The notes below the pieces were generated by a model. The model was not told the origin of the DNA. It made no database searches and saw only the letters and a program-made list of their open reading frames with translations. Below, piece after piece: positions 1 through 8,821 of a DNA stretch of 39,303 bases (its first letter is position 1; the number at the start of each line of letters is the position of its first letter). Origin of the DNA: an uncultured Saprospiraceae bacterium (lineage in GTDB: Bacteria > Bacteroidota > Bacteroidia > Chitinophagales > Saprospiraceae); assembly GCA_937924145.1 (NCBI GenBank), contig CALDTJ010000514.1, forward strand, positions 1 through 39,303, in the 5' to 3' direction. Position numbers and translations under genes: made by a program.

Positions 1-1295
1 CTCATCGTATTTAGTTCGTTCCTTGACTATTTCATAGGGTTACAACTCGGAAAAACCGAAGCACCCCAAAAACGAAAATATTTACTATGGCTAAGTATTT
101 TCGTCAATTTAGGTTTTCTGGGGTTCTTTAAATATTTTAATTTTTTTGCAGAGAGTTTTGTTGATGCCTTTACCCTATTGGGGTCATCATTCAGCTACTC
201 TAGATTAAATATCATTCTACCGATTGGTATTAGTTTCTATACGTTTCAAACGCTCAGTTATTCCATAGATGTCTATCGAAAGAAACTGCAACCGAGCAAA
301 GACATTATTAGTTTTTTCGCGTTTGTGAGTTTTTTTCCACAATTAGTAGCTGGCCCAATTGAAAGAGCGACTAATTTACTACCTCAGTTTCATAAAAAAG
401 ATCTTTTGATGTAGACAAAGCAAAGGATGGAATGCGGCAGATCTTGTGGGGGTTATTCAAAAAAATCGTCATTGCCGACAACTGTGCCTTCATAGTTAAT
501 GACGTTTATTATAATTATACCACCTACTCTGGTAGTGCTTTATTTGTAGGGGCAATCTTTTTTGCCTTCCAAATTTATGGTGATTTTTCAGGCTATTCGG
601 ATATAGCTATTGGTACATCAAGGCTCTTTGGTTTCAATTTGATGAAGAACTTTGCCTTCCCATATTTTTCTAGAGACATAGCAGAATTTTGGCGTAGGTG
701 GCACATTTCGCTTTCTACATGGTTCAGAGATTATCTCTATATTCCACTTGGAGGGAGTAGAGGCGGCAACTGGATGCGCATCAGAAATACGTTTGCTATT
801 TTTCTAGTAAGTGGTTTCTGGCATGGCGCCAACTGGACCTATCTGTTTTGGGGATTCCTAAATGCCCTTTATTTCTTGCCACTATTATTAGGAGGAGCAA
901 ATCGAAATAATTTGGATACCGTCGCAAAAGGAAAATTACTTCCAAGTATAAAAGAAGTCTTTCAGATGGGAATGACGTTTTTGTTAACGGTATTTGCATG
1001 GATTTTTTTTAGAGCGAGTTCGATTACAGAAGCAATTACTTATATAGAAAATATTTTTACGGCCTCTTTTTTCACTCTACCAACTAATGCTTCCAAGTTG
1101 ATGGTAGCTCAATTTGTGATACTCTTTATTTTTGTACTCATTGAATGGATACAAAGAGACAAAGAACATGCTTTAGAAATAGAAAAGTCCATAAGTCAAC
1201 CTTTTTTACTAAGGTGGACTTTTTATACTTTAATTATATTCACAATGGTAGCCTTTTATGGGATTCCACAAGAATTCATTTATTTTCAGTTTTAA
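1..1295 (+). pseudogene. MBOAT O-acyltransferase (AlgI/DltB-like), 5' end outside window, frameshifted
   Basis: Membrane-bound O-acyltransferase that would move an acyl group across the inner membrane for glycan O-acylation. Frame 1 is open from base 1 and encodes family blocks such as SFYTFQTLSYSIDVY and FFPQLVAGPIERA, then stops at 412-414. The rest of the protein continues in frame 3 from about 399 (WRRWHISLSTWFRDYLYIPL, then FWHGANW with the catalytic His at 822-824, and the C-terminal FIYFQF). Adding one A to the A6 run at 394-399 restores the paralog-like junction KKRSFDVDKAKDGMRQ; compare KRQFDYMQAKDGLRQ in the gene at 16806. The protein is otherwise intact and closely resembles that paralog. 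The cause could be a homopolymer sequencing error, a recent inactivation, or slippage on the A-run. The first part of the gene lies upstream of the window. Its SGNH partner starts 4 nt after the stop. Confidence 0.85.
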
Positions 1296-1299
1296 AATA

Positions 1300-2133
1300 A
1301 TGAAAGGATTTCTGTATAAAATAGTACTATTTTCCATTTTTGCCCTATTGTTGTTAGAAACAATAGCTTATGCTTACAGAATGAGTGGTCTTTTTGAACA
1401 TTTCATTCCTGGTGCAGAAGTGTACCTTTCTATTAGAAAAAGTAAGCAAAAAACCAACAGTAATGTCGTTTTAATAGGAGATAGTGTAGGGCAACAAATG
1501 TTTAGTAATAAACAATATTCTGATAAACCTTATTCCTTAGCTTGTAATCAGGCAGTCAGTTTTGCAGGGTATTATTTCTTGCTAAACAATTTTGTAAAAG
1601 CAGGAAATGAGGTAGATAGTGTCTTATTATTTTGCTCTCCTTTTAGTTTTGATAATAATTTAAATCAAATCTTTACGTATCATTATTTTTTAAAACCTTT
1701 TGGTCGATCACCCTACAAATCAGATTTTACCAATACTGTAAACACACAAATAGCTAAATTGCCTTATCATCAAATTGCCAGCAGTAATTGCATCGCTATA
1801 TCTAAATGGGCACCACTTCCAGATCAATTAGACACAGTTGATTTTAGTTTTATGTCTCCTGTGGCTTCTGAATATTTAACCAAGATAAAGCGATTGTCTC
1901 TAGCGCATAATTTTAAATTTATAATGGTGCCGGCGCCGACTAAGAATAGCAATAAAAAAGAGATTGCCAACTTTGATAAAAAAGAATACCTTGGTCAAAA
2001 TTATGAAACAGAAATCATCAGTTATTTTGATAGGATTCGGTATATTGACGATAAAAATTTTAGCGATAAAATTCATTTAATTAATCCTGATTTACATGTA
2101 GGTTACTACAAAGAAACTTATTCTCTAAAATAA
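1300..2133 (+). CDS. Membrane-anchored SGNH/DltD-like acyl-transfer partner of MBOAT
   Basis: A 277-residue protein with one N-terminal membrane segment (about residues 5-25) and a large part predicted outside the membrane. It carries SGNH block I (IGDSVGQQ, Ser62) and a C-terminal DxxH (SDKIH, Asp256/His259), so the Ser-Asp-His set is complete. The frame is open from an ATG at 1258, but that lies inside the MBOAT gene. The ATG at 1300, 4 nt after the MBOAT stop, matches the N-termini of the homologs at 21990 and 26691 and is chosen. By analogy with DltD and AlgJ/AlgX-type partners, it probably completes acyl transfer to a glycan in the periplasm; the substrate is unknown. It resembles the partners of the MBOATs at 20515 and 25213 more than the partner of the closest MBOAT paralog at 16806. 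Confidence 0.75.
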   Translation: MKGFLYKIVLFSIFALLLLETIAYAYRMSGLFEHFIPGAEVYLSIRKSKQKTNSNVVLIGDSVGQQMFSNKQYSDKPYSLACNQAVSFAGYYFLLNNFVKAGNEVDSVLLFCSPFSFDNNLNQIFTYHYFLKPFGRSPYKSDFTNTVNTQIAKLPYHQIASSNCIAISKWAPLPDQLDTVDFSFMSPVASEYLTKIKRLSLAHNFKFIMVPAPTKNSNKKEIANFDKKEYLGQNYETEIISYFDRIRYIDDKNFSDKIHLINPDLHVGYYKETYSLK

Positions 2134-2190
2134 AGTATTTTGAAGAAGGTATAATACGAAAAATTAATACTGATATAATTAAACATAGAT

Positions 2191-2913
2191 ATGCATATTT
2201 CTACCCTCTCCATAATCATACCCGCTTATAATGAAGGTGCTACCATTCATTTGATTTTGGATAAAGTAAAAGCAGTCTCTTTACTAAACGATATCAAAAA
2301 AGAAATCATCATCGTTAATGATTTTTCTAGTGATAACACTGCTGATGCTGTACGAAAATATCAAAAAAATAATCCAGAGCTGAATATTCAATTCTACGAA
2401 CACGAAAAAAATAAAGGAAAAGGAGCTGCTTTGCATACAGGCATAGCCAAAGCAACAGGAGAATATCTGATTATTCAAGATGCAGATTTGGAATATGATC
2501 CAAGGGAATATAATGATTTATTAAAGCCTGTAATTGAAGGTTTTGCTGATATAGTTTACGGTTCTCGATTCATGGGTGGCAATCCCCATAGAATTCTATT
2601 TTTTTGGCACACCTTAGGCAATCGTTTTCTAACGTTCCTATCAAATATGTTTACCAATCTGAATTTAACAGATATGGAAACCTGTTATAAATTATTCAAT
2701 ACCAAAATGATTCAGAATCTTAATCTAAAAGAAAAACGTTTTGGGTTTGAGCCAGAAGTAACAGCAAAAGTTTCTAGAATTCCTCGCATCAGAATATATG
2801 AATTAGGTATCTCGTATTATGGACGAACCTACGAAGATGGGAAAAAGATTGGTTGGAAAGATGGTTTCCGAGCCATTTATTGTATCCTAAAATATGGATT
2901 ATTTAAAATGTAA
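2191..2913 (+). CDS. GT2 glycosyltransferase, dolichyl/polyprenyl-phosphate sugar synthase (DPM1-like)
   Basis: A 240-residue cytoplasmic GT-A enzyme of the DPM1-like group, which typically moves a sugar from a nucleotide donor to a polyprenyl phosphate. Visible blocks are [10 protein letters not shown] near the N-terminus, [21 protein letters not shown], the metal-binding [17 protein letters not shown] and [10 protein letters not shown], all in the family's usual order. There is no C-terminal membrane region, as in the short soluble DPM1 type. The next gene (2944) is a polytopic GT-C enzyme. Such pairs often work together: the GT2 makes the lipid-linked sugar and the GT-C uses it outside the membrane. 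Sugar identity cannot be read from the sequence. The function class is secure; the coupling to the neighbour is inference. Confidence 0.88.
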   Translation: MHISTLSIIIPAYNEGATIHLILDKVKAVSLLNDIKKEIIIVNDFSSDNTADAVRKYQKNNPELNIQFYEHEKNKGKGAALHTGIAKATGEYLIIQDADLEYDPREYNDLLKPVIEGFADIVYGSRFMGGNPHRILFFWHTLGNRFLTFLSNMFTNLNLTDMETCYKLFNTKMIQNLNLKEKRFGFEPEVTAKVSRIPRIRIYELGISYYGRTYEDGKKIGWKDGFRAIYCILKYGLFKM

Positions 2914-2943
2914 TCCCAAAATTGATTGATACAGTATCATCTC

Positions 2944-4863
2944 ATGGCAATCCTCTTATTATTTTTAGCATTTATCAGTATTTTCCAATACAACCACCTG
3001 TTTTCGCCAACAGCATGGCGGGCTACCTTAATGAAAACAGTAATCGTATTTTCTACAATATGTTTGCTATTTACAGAGGGGCTTAGTTATTTCTATTCCT
3101 TAAATTATTCGTCACTCTTAGGAAGTTGGAGCCTTGTAATTTTGTTGACAGGCTTATTAATTTATAGGAAACAACAAAAAACGGGTGTACCACTATTCAA
3201 ACCAAAGTGGGCTACTTTTAAAAACTTAAGTCTTTTTGAAAAAAGAATAAGCTATGTATTAATAGGGTTCATGGCTATTATTTTTTCATTGGCCTTAATC
3301 TATCCTCCTAATAATTGGGATTCGCTCTCTTATCATTTAGTAAGAATTGTACATTGGATTAGCAATGAATCTGTTGCGCATTATCCAGCTTTAGATTATC
3401 GCCAAATCCACCAAGCACCTTTTGGAGAATACTTAATGACTCATTTCATTATCTTATATGGAAATGATTTGTTGGCAAATTCAGTGCAGTGGTTTTTCCT
3501 GTTTTTCATCTTAGTTGGCGGATCTTTATTAGGAAAAAAACTAGGCTTAAGTAGAAAATATCAACTACTTACAGCCTTTTTCATTATTACGATTCCTCAA
3601 GTAATAATGCAAGCATCATCCACAAAAAACGATTTAGTGGCTTGTTACTACTTGATGGCCGCTACGTGGTTTATGTTGCAATATGTTGAAAAACAGACCT
3701 TCCTTAATTTCCTATTTATAGGGTTGTCAATAGGGTTAGGTACGCTAACAAAATCAACGGTTTATCTTTTCTTTTCACCTATTCTATTTTGCTTTGCTTA
3801 TTGGTTTCTTAAAAATAGTTTTACCACTAGAAATTGGTCAAATTTCGGAATGGCTATTCCGATTGCCCTAATCGTTTTGTTAATAAATGCAGGACATTCT
3901 TACCGAAATTATGCAATATCTGGAAACGTTTTAGGTACTTCGGCTGGTGTTGAAAATGGTTATTCGGTAGTAGGAAAAAATGTTCCTAATATATTTTCCA
4001 ATACCATCAAAAATATCTCTTTACATCTAGCACCGTTTCCATTGTCTAGAGGAAGTGAGTGGACTATTAGAAAAATACATGATGTTTTAAATTTAGATGT
4101 TAATAATCCACAAACAACTTTTGGGTTTACCAAGTATAAAGTAACGAACTATCCGAATGGAGAGGGAGATTCTCCCAATCTTTTGCATTTATTATTTTTA
4201 ACAATAGCATCCGTTTACGCTTTTAAAAAAGTTAATAGGAAACAGGTACTCATACCAATACTTGCAGGCATTGTTTTATGCCAGTTTTTTCTTTTTTGTG
4301 GGTATTTAAAATGGCAACCTTGGCATACTCGTTTGCATCTACCCGTCTTTATTCTAGGAGCGCCATTAATTAGTCTTTTTTTTCAGCATCGATTAAAAGG
4401 AAAAGTTGGTAATGTTTTGTTAGCTGGTTTTGTATTTTACGCATCAGCTAGTTTGTTCTTAAATAATGCAAGACCACTAGTTTCCATCAAAAATGTAACG
4501 AGTGACATTTCCATTTTTGATGATCGCTACAAAAAATTATTTGTAGCACGCCCCTATTTCGAAAAAAATTATAGGACTATTATAGAAATTTTCAAAAAAA
4601 GAAATTTCCAAAATGTAGTGATAATGAGCGGCATAGAATTAGAGTATAGTTTGCTCCATAAAATAGTTCAAGACGAAGTCAAAGCTTATAATTTCGATGC
4701 TAATAATTATAGTGAAAAAATAAAGCAAGTGCTGCCCAATACTCCTGATTGTTTAATTTCAAGAGTAAAAGAAGAGCAAATCAATTTTCAAGGAAAAGCG
4801 TATTATAATTTAAACCCAACAAGCGAGCATCTCTTTCTTTATGCACGAACACCTGAAGAGTAA
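2944..4863 (+). CDS. GT-C type membrane glycosyltransferase (GT39/ArnT-like)
   Basis: A large polytopic protein (about 639 residues) with ten or more hydrophobic segments and a soluble C-terminal tail. After the first segments comes PPNNWDSLSYHLVR, the first external loop with the acidic residue expected of GT-C enzymes, followed by AHYPALDYRQ. This pattern suits bacterial GT39-like transferases that use polyprenyl-phosphate sugars. The frame also offers a TTG start at 2926, 18 nt upstream; the ATG at 2944 (MAILLLFLAF) is preferred because it is the first ATG and starts directly into a membrane segment. It lies just after the DPM1-like gene, its probable donor-making partner. The acceptor may be a glycan, lipid or protein. 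Confidence 0.75.
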   Translation: MAILLLFLAFISIFQYNHLFSPTAWRATLMKTVIVFSTICLLFTEGLSYFYSLNYSSLLGSWSLVILLTGLLIYRKQQKTGVPLFKPKWATFKNLSLFEKRISYVLIGFMAIIFSLALIYPPNNWDSLSYHLVRIVHWISNESVAHYPALDYRQIHQAPFGEYLMTHFIILYGNDLLANSVQWFFLFFILVGGSLLGKKLGLSRKYQLLTAFFIITIPQVIMQASSTKNDLVACYYLMAATWFMLQYVEKQTFLNFLFIGLSIGLGTLTKSTVYLFFSPILFCFAYWFLKNSFTTRNWSNFGMAIPIALIVLLINAGHSYRNYAISGNVLGTSAGVENGYSVVGKNVPNIFSNTIKNISLHLAPFPLSRGSEWTIRKIHDVLNLDVNNPQTTFGFTKYKVTNYPNGEGDSPNLLHLLFLTIASVYAFKKVNRKQVLIPILAGIVLCQFFLFCGYLKWQPWHTRLHLPVFILGAPLISLFFQHRLKGKVGNVLLAGFVFYASASLFLNNARPLVSIKNVTSDISIFDDRYKKLFVARPYFEKNYRTIIEIFKKRNFQNVVIMSGIELEYSLLHKIVQDEVKAYNFDANNYSEKIKQVLPNTPDCLISRVKEEQINFQGKAYYNLNPTSEHLFLYARTPEE

Positions 4864-4873
4864 GTGATTATTT

Positions 4874-6373
4874 ATGAATTCAAATCAATCAATAATTCAA
4901 GAAAAAAAGAACTGGCTATTACCAGTATTTGGCTTTTTAGCCTTGACAGGCACAATGCTGTTTTTTCATGAGCCATGGAGAGATGAGGTAAGAGATTTTG
5001 CCCTTGCCATTCAATGCAATTCTCTACAAGAGTTAATTGATTTTTCTCAATACGATGGTCATCCTGCATTTTGGTATTTAATCCTTTATGGCATTAGCAA
5101 ATTCACGACCTCCATATTTGCCGTACAAGTAGTTAATATTCTAATTAGTGCGTTGGGCGTTTATATTTTTCTTCAGTATGCGCCAATCCGTTGGACGTGG
5201 AAATTATTGATTGTTTTTGGCTATTTTTTTATTTACGAATATTCCATCCTTTTCAGGAGTTATGCCACAGGAATTACCTTATTGTTTCTTATTTGTGAAA
5301 TGATTAACCGAGAAAAAATTCTTTGGGCTAGTACACTAATAATGGTAGTAGTCAACGCAAATATTTTTTCTTTTTTTATTGGTGGTGCACTTTGGTTAGT
5401 CTGTATTGCTGCATTTTTCAAAACCCATTTAAAAGAATTAGCTATTGGGTCTGTAATAGTTGCGCTGGGTGCATTGCGAAGTGTGATGGATTTTATTCCG
5501 CCTAAAGATTACGGAATTAGCATCGGTTATCAAATTAGTTTTGATGGATTGGCAGGAGGTCTAGCGAATGTATGGCGCGCCTTTGTTCCGATTCCAATTC
5601 CCAATCTTCAATACTGGAACTCTAATTTTGTGAGTGCTTTTTTACCCACACCGTTTGACAATTACCTAATGGCGATCGGGTCCATTTTTTTAATCTTGGC
5701 TTGTTTGGTTCAACTGCGAAAATCAAGTATCGCCATTGCCTTTTTCTTATTATTGGTAGGGATTATTGTTGGGTTTACGGGTATAGTATATCCAGGCAAC
5801 CTTCGGCATCATGGTCATTTATACATTACTTTTTTGCTGGCCTTATGGTTACTCCCTAAGTTTTTAGATAAAGATAGTGCTTTTACTATTTTTCAAAACG
5901 TCAAAGTTTTAGATTTTTTGGCGCAAAAGAAATGGTTACAAGCTTTTTTTCCATTTATTTTTATAGTCCACATTTTTAGCGGTGGTATTGCCTATTTCAT
6001 GGATAGTCAAAATATTTTTTCTTATGGAAAAACCGTAGCTAATTATATACAAGAAAATAAATTATCCAATCGGTATTTGATCGGTCATTACGATGCCACA
6101 GTTTCGACTGTAGCCGCCTATTTGAATCAAGAGATGTATTTTCCTCAATCTGGCAGAAGTGGCACCTTTGTAATTTGGGATAGAGAGCGAGCGAGAAATG
6201 TGTCAGAAGAAGCCTTAGTGGAATTATTATCAGAAAAGCGAAAAGGTCAAAATGGAGCATTATTAATATCTTCTATTAAAATAAAAGACCAAGCTTTATT
6301 GACTAAACATAACATCCAATTGATCAAATCTTTTGAGCCTTCGGTCGTCGAAAATTTTTACTTATATGAATAG
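4874..6373 (+). CDS. Polytopic membrane protein, probable GT-C glycosyltransferase
   Basis: A 499-residue protein with about ten membrane segments. The first outer loop carries EPWRDEVRDFALA followed by FSQYDGHPAFWYLI, an arrangement of acidic residues and a His typical of GT-C enzymes that use polyprenyl-phosphate donors. NLRHHGHLYITFLLAL occurs in a later segment, and a soluble C-terminal domain follows. It starts 10 nt after the previous GT-C gene, and its end overlaps the next gene by 8 nt, so it belongs to the same operon. I cannot assign a sugar or acceptor. A role in extracytoplasmic glycan assembly is inferred from fold and context. Confidence 0.65.
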   Translation: MNSNQSIIQEKKNWLLPVFGFLALTGTMLFFHEPWRDEVRDFALAIQCNSLQELIDFSQYDGHPAFWYLILYGISKFTTSIFAVQVVNILISALGVYIFLQYAPIRWTWKLLIVFGYFFIYEYSILFRSYATGITLLFLICEMINREKILWASTLIMVVVNANIFSFFIGGALWLVCIAAFFKTHLKELAIGSVIVALGALRSVMDFIPPKDYGISIGYQISFDGLAGGLANVWRAFVPIPIPNLQYWNSNFVSAFLPTPFDNYLMAIGSIFLILACLVQLRKSSIAIAFFLLLVGIIVGFTGIVYPGNLRHHGHLYITFLLALWLLPKFLDKDSAFTIFQNVKVLDFLAQKKWLQAFFPFIFIVHIFSGGIAYFMDSQNIFSYGKTVANYIQENKLSNRYLIGHYDATVSTVAAYLNQEMYFPQSGRSGTFVIWDRERARNVSEEALVELLSEKRKGQNGALLISSIKIKDQALLTKHNIQLIKSFEPSVVENFYLYE

Positions 6374-7589
6374 TAAGCGTATAAAAACATTACTATTAAT
6401 AGCCTGCACGCTTTTCTTTTTTGGGCTTCCTTTCTTGGAAATGTTTATCGACTATTTGGTCGGAGATAATGATGGTGTCATTACGAAGTGGAATTTTCGG
6501 CAAAAAAGCATCATGTTACAAACTATTGCCATTCCAGTGATTTTAACGATATGGGCGGTAAAAACGAAGAAAGTATGGCTGGCGAACATTGCTATGGTTG
6601 CGATGCTCTGGTTAGTATTAGAAATAATTTTTACAGGGATCGCTTATTTTAGTCCAGCAACTCCAGTGAGTATAGTAGAAACAGGCTCCCTTCCTTATGC
6701 GTTTGTAAGAGATAGCTTATTGGGAGATAAAATGAAAGCATCAACTAATGCTACTTCTGCAAGTATCATCAATGGAGATACCGTTTATAATGTACGATAC
6801 AAAATAGATTCCTTATCTAGAAGGTTCACCTTGAATACGCCAAGTGATACCTCCAACTATGCAGTTTTTTTTGGTGGTTCGTTTACTTTTGGAACAGGGG
6901 CAGAAGATTGGGAATCCATTCCATCGCTATTTGTGAGAGAAACAGAAGGGTATTGCGGTTATAATTATGGAATTCCTGCAGCAGGTATTAATCAAATGTA
7001 TTCGTTTTTAAAGCATTATGACCTACGTCAACAGATACCAGAAAAAGAGGGCATCGGTTTTTATATTTATGTAAGTGATCATATTCCTAGACTTTTAGGC
7101 TCTCTAAAAGTGATGTTTTCTTATGCTAAAAATCACCCTAAATTTAAGATTATTGATGGAGAACCTCAACGAGTAGGTACACTGCGGAGTGCCTATCCAC
7201 GTCTTATGGTTTATATCATGCAAGCAATGAATCAAAGTAGTGTTTTAAATTACTTTAATATTCCTAATAAAGTGCTTAGTTGGGGAAAAGATCCTTTAGA
7301 AGAGACTGCATTAATGATAAAAGCCTCCAAAAAATTATATGAAAAACAATTTGGAAATGACCAATTTTATACCGTCATCTACCCTGGGAATAGTAATGCT
7401 ATAGTTCCCTATCTAGAAAAACATCAAGTGAAAGTCATAGATTTATCGCATCTTTTTGAAATGAAAGATCATTGTTTTCACGAGCAATATGAATGGCATC
7501 CTGATTATACTGGGCGAACTATTTTTATTAAAAACTTATTGGAAAATTTAGAATTGCCCTCTACGCCTTTAACCGCTAACAAAGAATAG
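6366..7589 (+). CDS. Polytopic membrane protein with C-terminal SGNH-like domain
   Basis: A 407-residue protein with hydrophobic segments in the first 110 residues, then a soluble region carrying FFGGSFTFGTG (Ser172 as SGNH nucleophile) and, near the C-terminus, EWHPDYTGR, where SGNH enzymes usually have DxHP. The acidic residue is therefore Glu, not Asp. It is paralogous to the protein at 11938 in layout and in block order (GxSFTxGTG, then IYVSDHIPRLLG or its counterpart, then the His block). The frame is open from 6333, but the ATG at 6366 overlaps the preceding stop by 8 nt and starts at a normal N-terminus (MNSKRIKTLLL), so it is chosen. It may be an esterase or acyl-transferase acting on the glycan outside the membrane; no substrate is shown. 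Confidence 0.65.
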   Translation: MNSKRIKTLLLIACTLFFFGLPFLEMFIDYLVGDNDGVITKWNFRQKSIMLQTIAIPVILTIWAVKTKKVWLANIAMVAMLWLVLEIIFTGIAYFSPATPVSIVETGSLPYAFVRDSLLGDKMKASTNATSASIINGDTVYNVRYKIDSLSRRFTLNTPSDTSNYAVFFGGSFTFGTGAEDWESIPSLFVRETEGYCGYNYGIPAAGINQMYSFLKHYDLRQQIPEKEGIGFYIYVSDHIPRLLGSLKVMFSYAKNHPKFKIIDGEPQRVGTLRSAYPRLMVYIMQAMNQSSVLNYFNIPNKVLSWGKDPLEETALMIKASKKLYEKQFGNDQFYTVIYPGNSNAIVPYLEKHQVKVIDLSHLFEMKDHCFHEQYEWHPDYTGRTIFIKNLLENLELPSTPLTANKE

Positions 7590-8794
7590 TGAAAGTAACC
7601 CATATCAGTACTTCTCTAAACGGCGGCGCAGGCAAAGCTGTCATCAGATTGCATGAAGGATTAGCAAAAGAATCTGTCGAATCGGCAGTTTTATCCCTAA
7701 ATGATTACCCATCGACCAAAGGCATTCATACCTATGCCTCTTTATTATCCAATAAAGATTTGTTCATTGCAGAACAAAAAAATCTATTATTTAAGATTAA
7801 AAAAGTACTTAATAAACGAAATATAGATATTCAGTCTACTTATTTTTCTTTACCCACTACGGCGTACAAAAATATTCCAGATTTATCAGTAGTAAAAGAT
7901 GCAAATATTTTGCATTTGCATTGGATTTCAAATTTTATTGATTTGAAATCTTTTATGAAAAGAACCAACCAACCTATAGTTTGGACCTTGCACGATATGA
8001 ATCCTTTTTCCGCAGGATACCATTATTTACCAACGGAAAAAGAATTAACTAAAAACAAATCAGTCCTTGATCAATTAACTAATCAAAAATTAGACATTTT
8101 TAAAAATAAGAATATCCACTATGTATATACTTCAAAATACATGGGGAACTTATTGGAGAAATCAGCTATTGGAACGCATTTTTCAGGACATCATATTCCT
8201 CTAGGTTTAGATACTACTGTTTTTTCGCCGAGAGATGTCCGATTTTGTAAATCAATTTTAGGTATCCCTACCGATAAAAAAGTCGTTTTAATAGTAGGCG
8301 ATGATTTGAAATCGGCAAGAAAAGGTATGTCTTACATAAAAGATTGTATTGCACATATTAAATACCCTCAAAAAGACCTTTTATTTTGTGTGTTAGGGCA
8401 TTGTGATTTAGCTATTTTCCCAGAAGGTTTTCCAATTCAGCATTTAGGTTATTTTAAAGATGAGCTAATGATGAGTATGGCCTATTCTTGTGCGGATGTT
8501 TTCGTAACAACAGCTACTCAAGAAGCTTTCGGGCAAACAACTATTGAGGCGCTTTGTTGTGGCAAGCCTGTTATAGGTTTTCCTGTAGGTATTATTCCAG
8601 AAGCTATTCAATCAGACGTCAATGGATATATCTGTGAAACATACGAAGCAGAATTAGTGGCTGAAAATATAGATAAAGCCTTAAATAAAGATTGGGATGC
8701 AACAAATATTCGAACAGAGGCTATACAAAAATATAACCTAGAAGCACAAGCAACTGCTTATGCAGCTCTATATAAACAGCTTCAACCTGTTTAA
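7589..8794 (+). CDS. GT4 family glycosyltransferase
   Basis: A 401-residue GT-B fold transferase, probably cytoplasmic and using a nucleotide-sugar donor. The N-terminal acceptor half has ISTSLNGGAGKAVIRL, ILHLHWISNF and WTLHDMNPFSAGYHY, the last resembling the HDM-PF-GCHY block of GT4 enzymes in exopolysaccharide clusters. The C-terminal half has VLIVGDDLKSARKG and the donor-site EAFGQTTIE (E-x7-E), followed by ALCCGKPVIGF. The start codon is GTG and overlaps the TAG stop of the previous gene by one base, which points to translational coupling. Sugar specificity cannot be read. The assignment to the family is firm. Confidence 0.88.
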   Translation: MKVTHISTSLNGGAGKAVIRLHEGLAKESVESAVLSLNDYPSTKGIHTYASLLSNKDLFIAEQKNLLFKIKKVLNKRNIDIQSTYFSLPTTAYKNIPDLSVVKDANILHLHWISNFIDLKSFMKRTNQPIVWTLHDMNPFSAGYHYLPTEKELTKNKSVLDQLTNQKLDIFKNKNIHYVYTSKYMGNLLEKSAIGTHFSGHHIPLGLDTTVFSPRDVRFCKSILGIPTDKKVVLIVGDDLKSARKGMSYIKDCIAHIKYPQKDLLFCVLGHCDLAIFPEGFPIQHLGYFKDELMMSMAYSCADVFVTTATQEAFGQTTIEALCCGKPVIGFPVGIIPEAIQSDVNGYICETYEAELVAENIDKALNKDWDATNIRTEAIQKYNLEAQATAYAALYKQLQPV

Positions 8795-8821
8795 ATATTG
8801 ACAAAGAAAAACTTGCGAATT

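Noticed and set aside
394-400. Programmed -1 frameshift site in the first MBOAT gene
   Set aside because: AAA AAA G could slip, but the classic A AAA AAG register is not used, no downstream stem-loop was seen, and the other four MBOAT genes are uninterrupted. Error or mutation is more likely.
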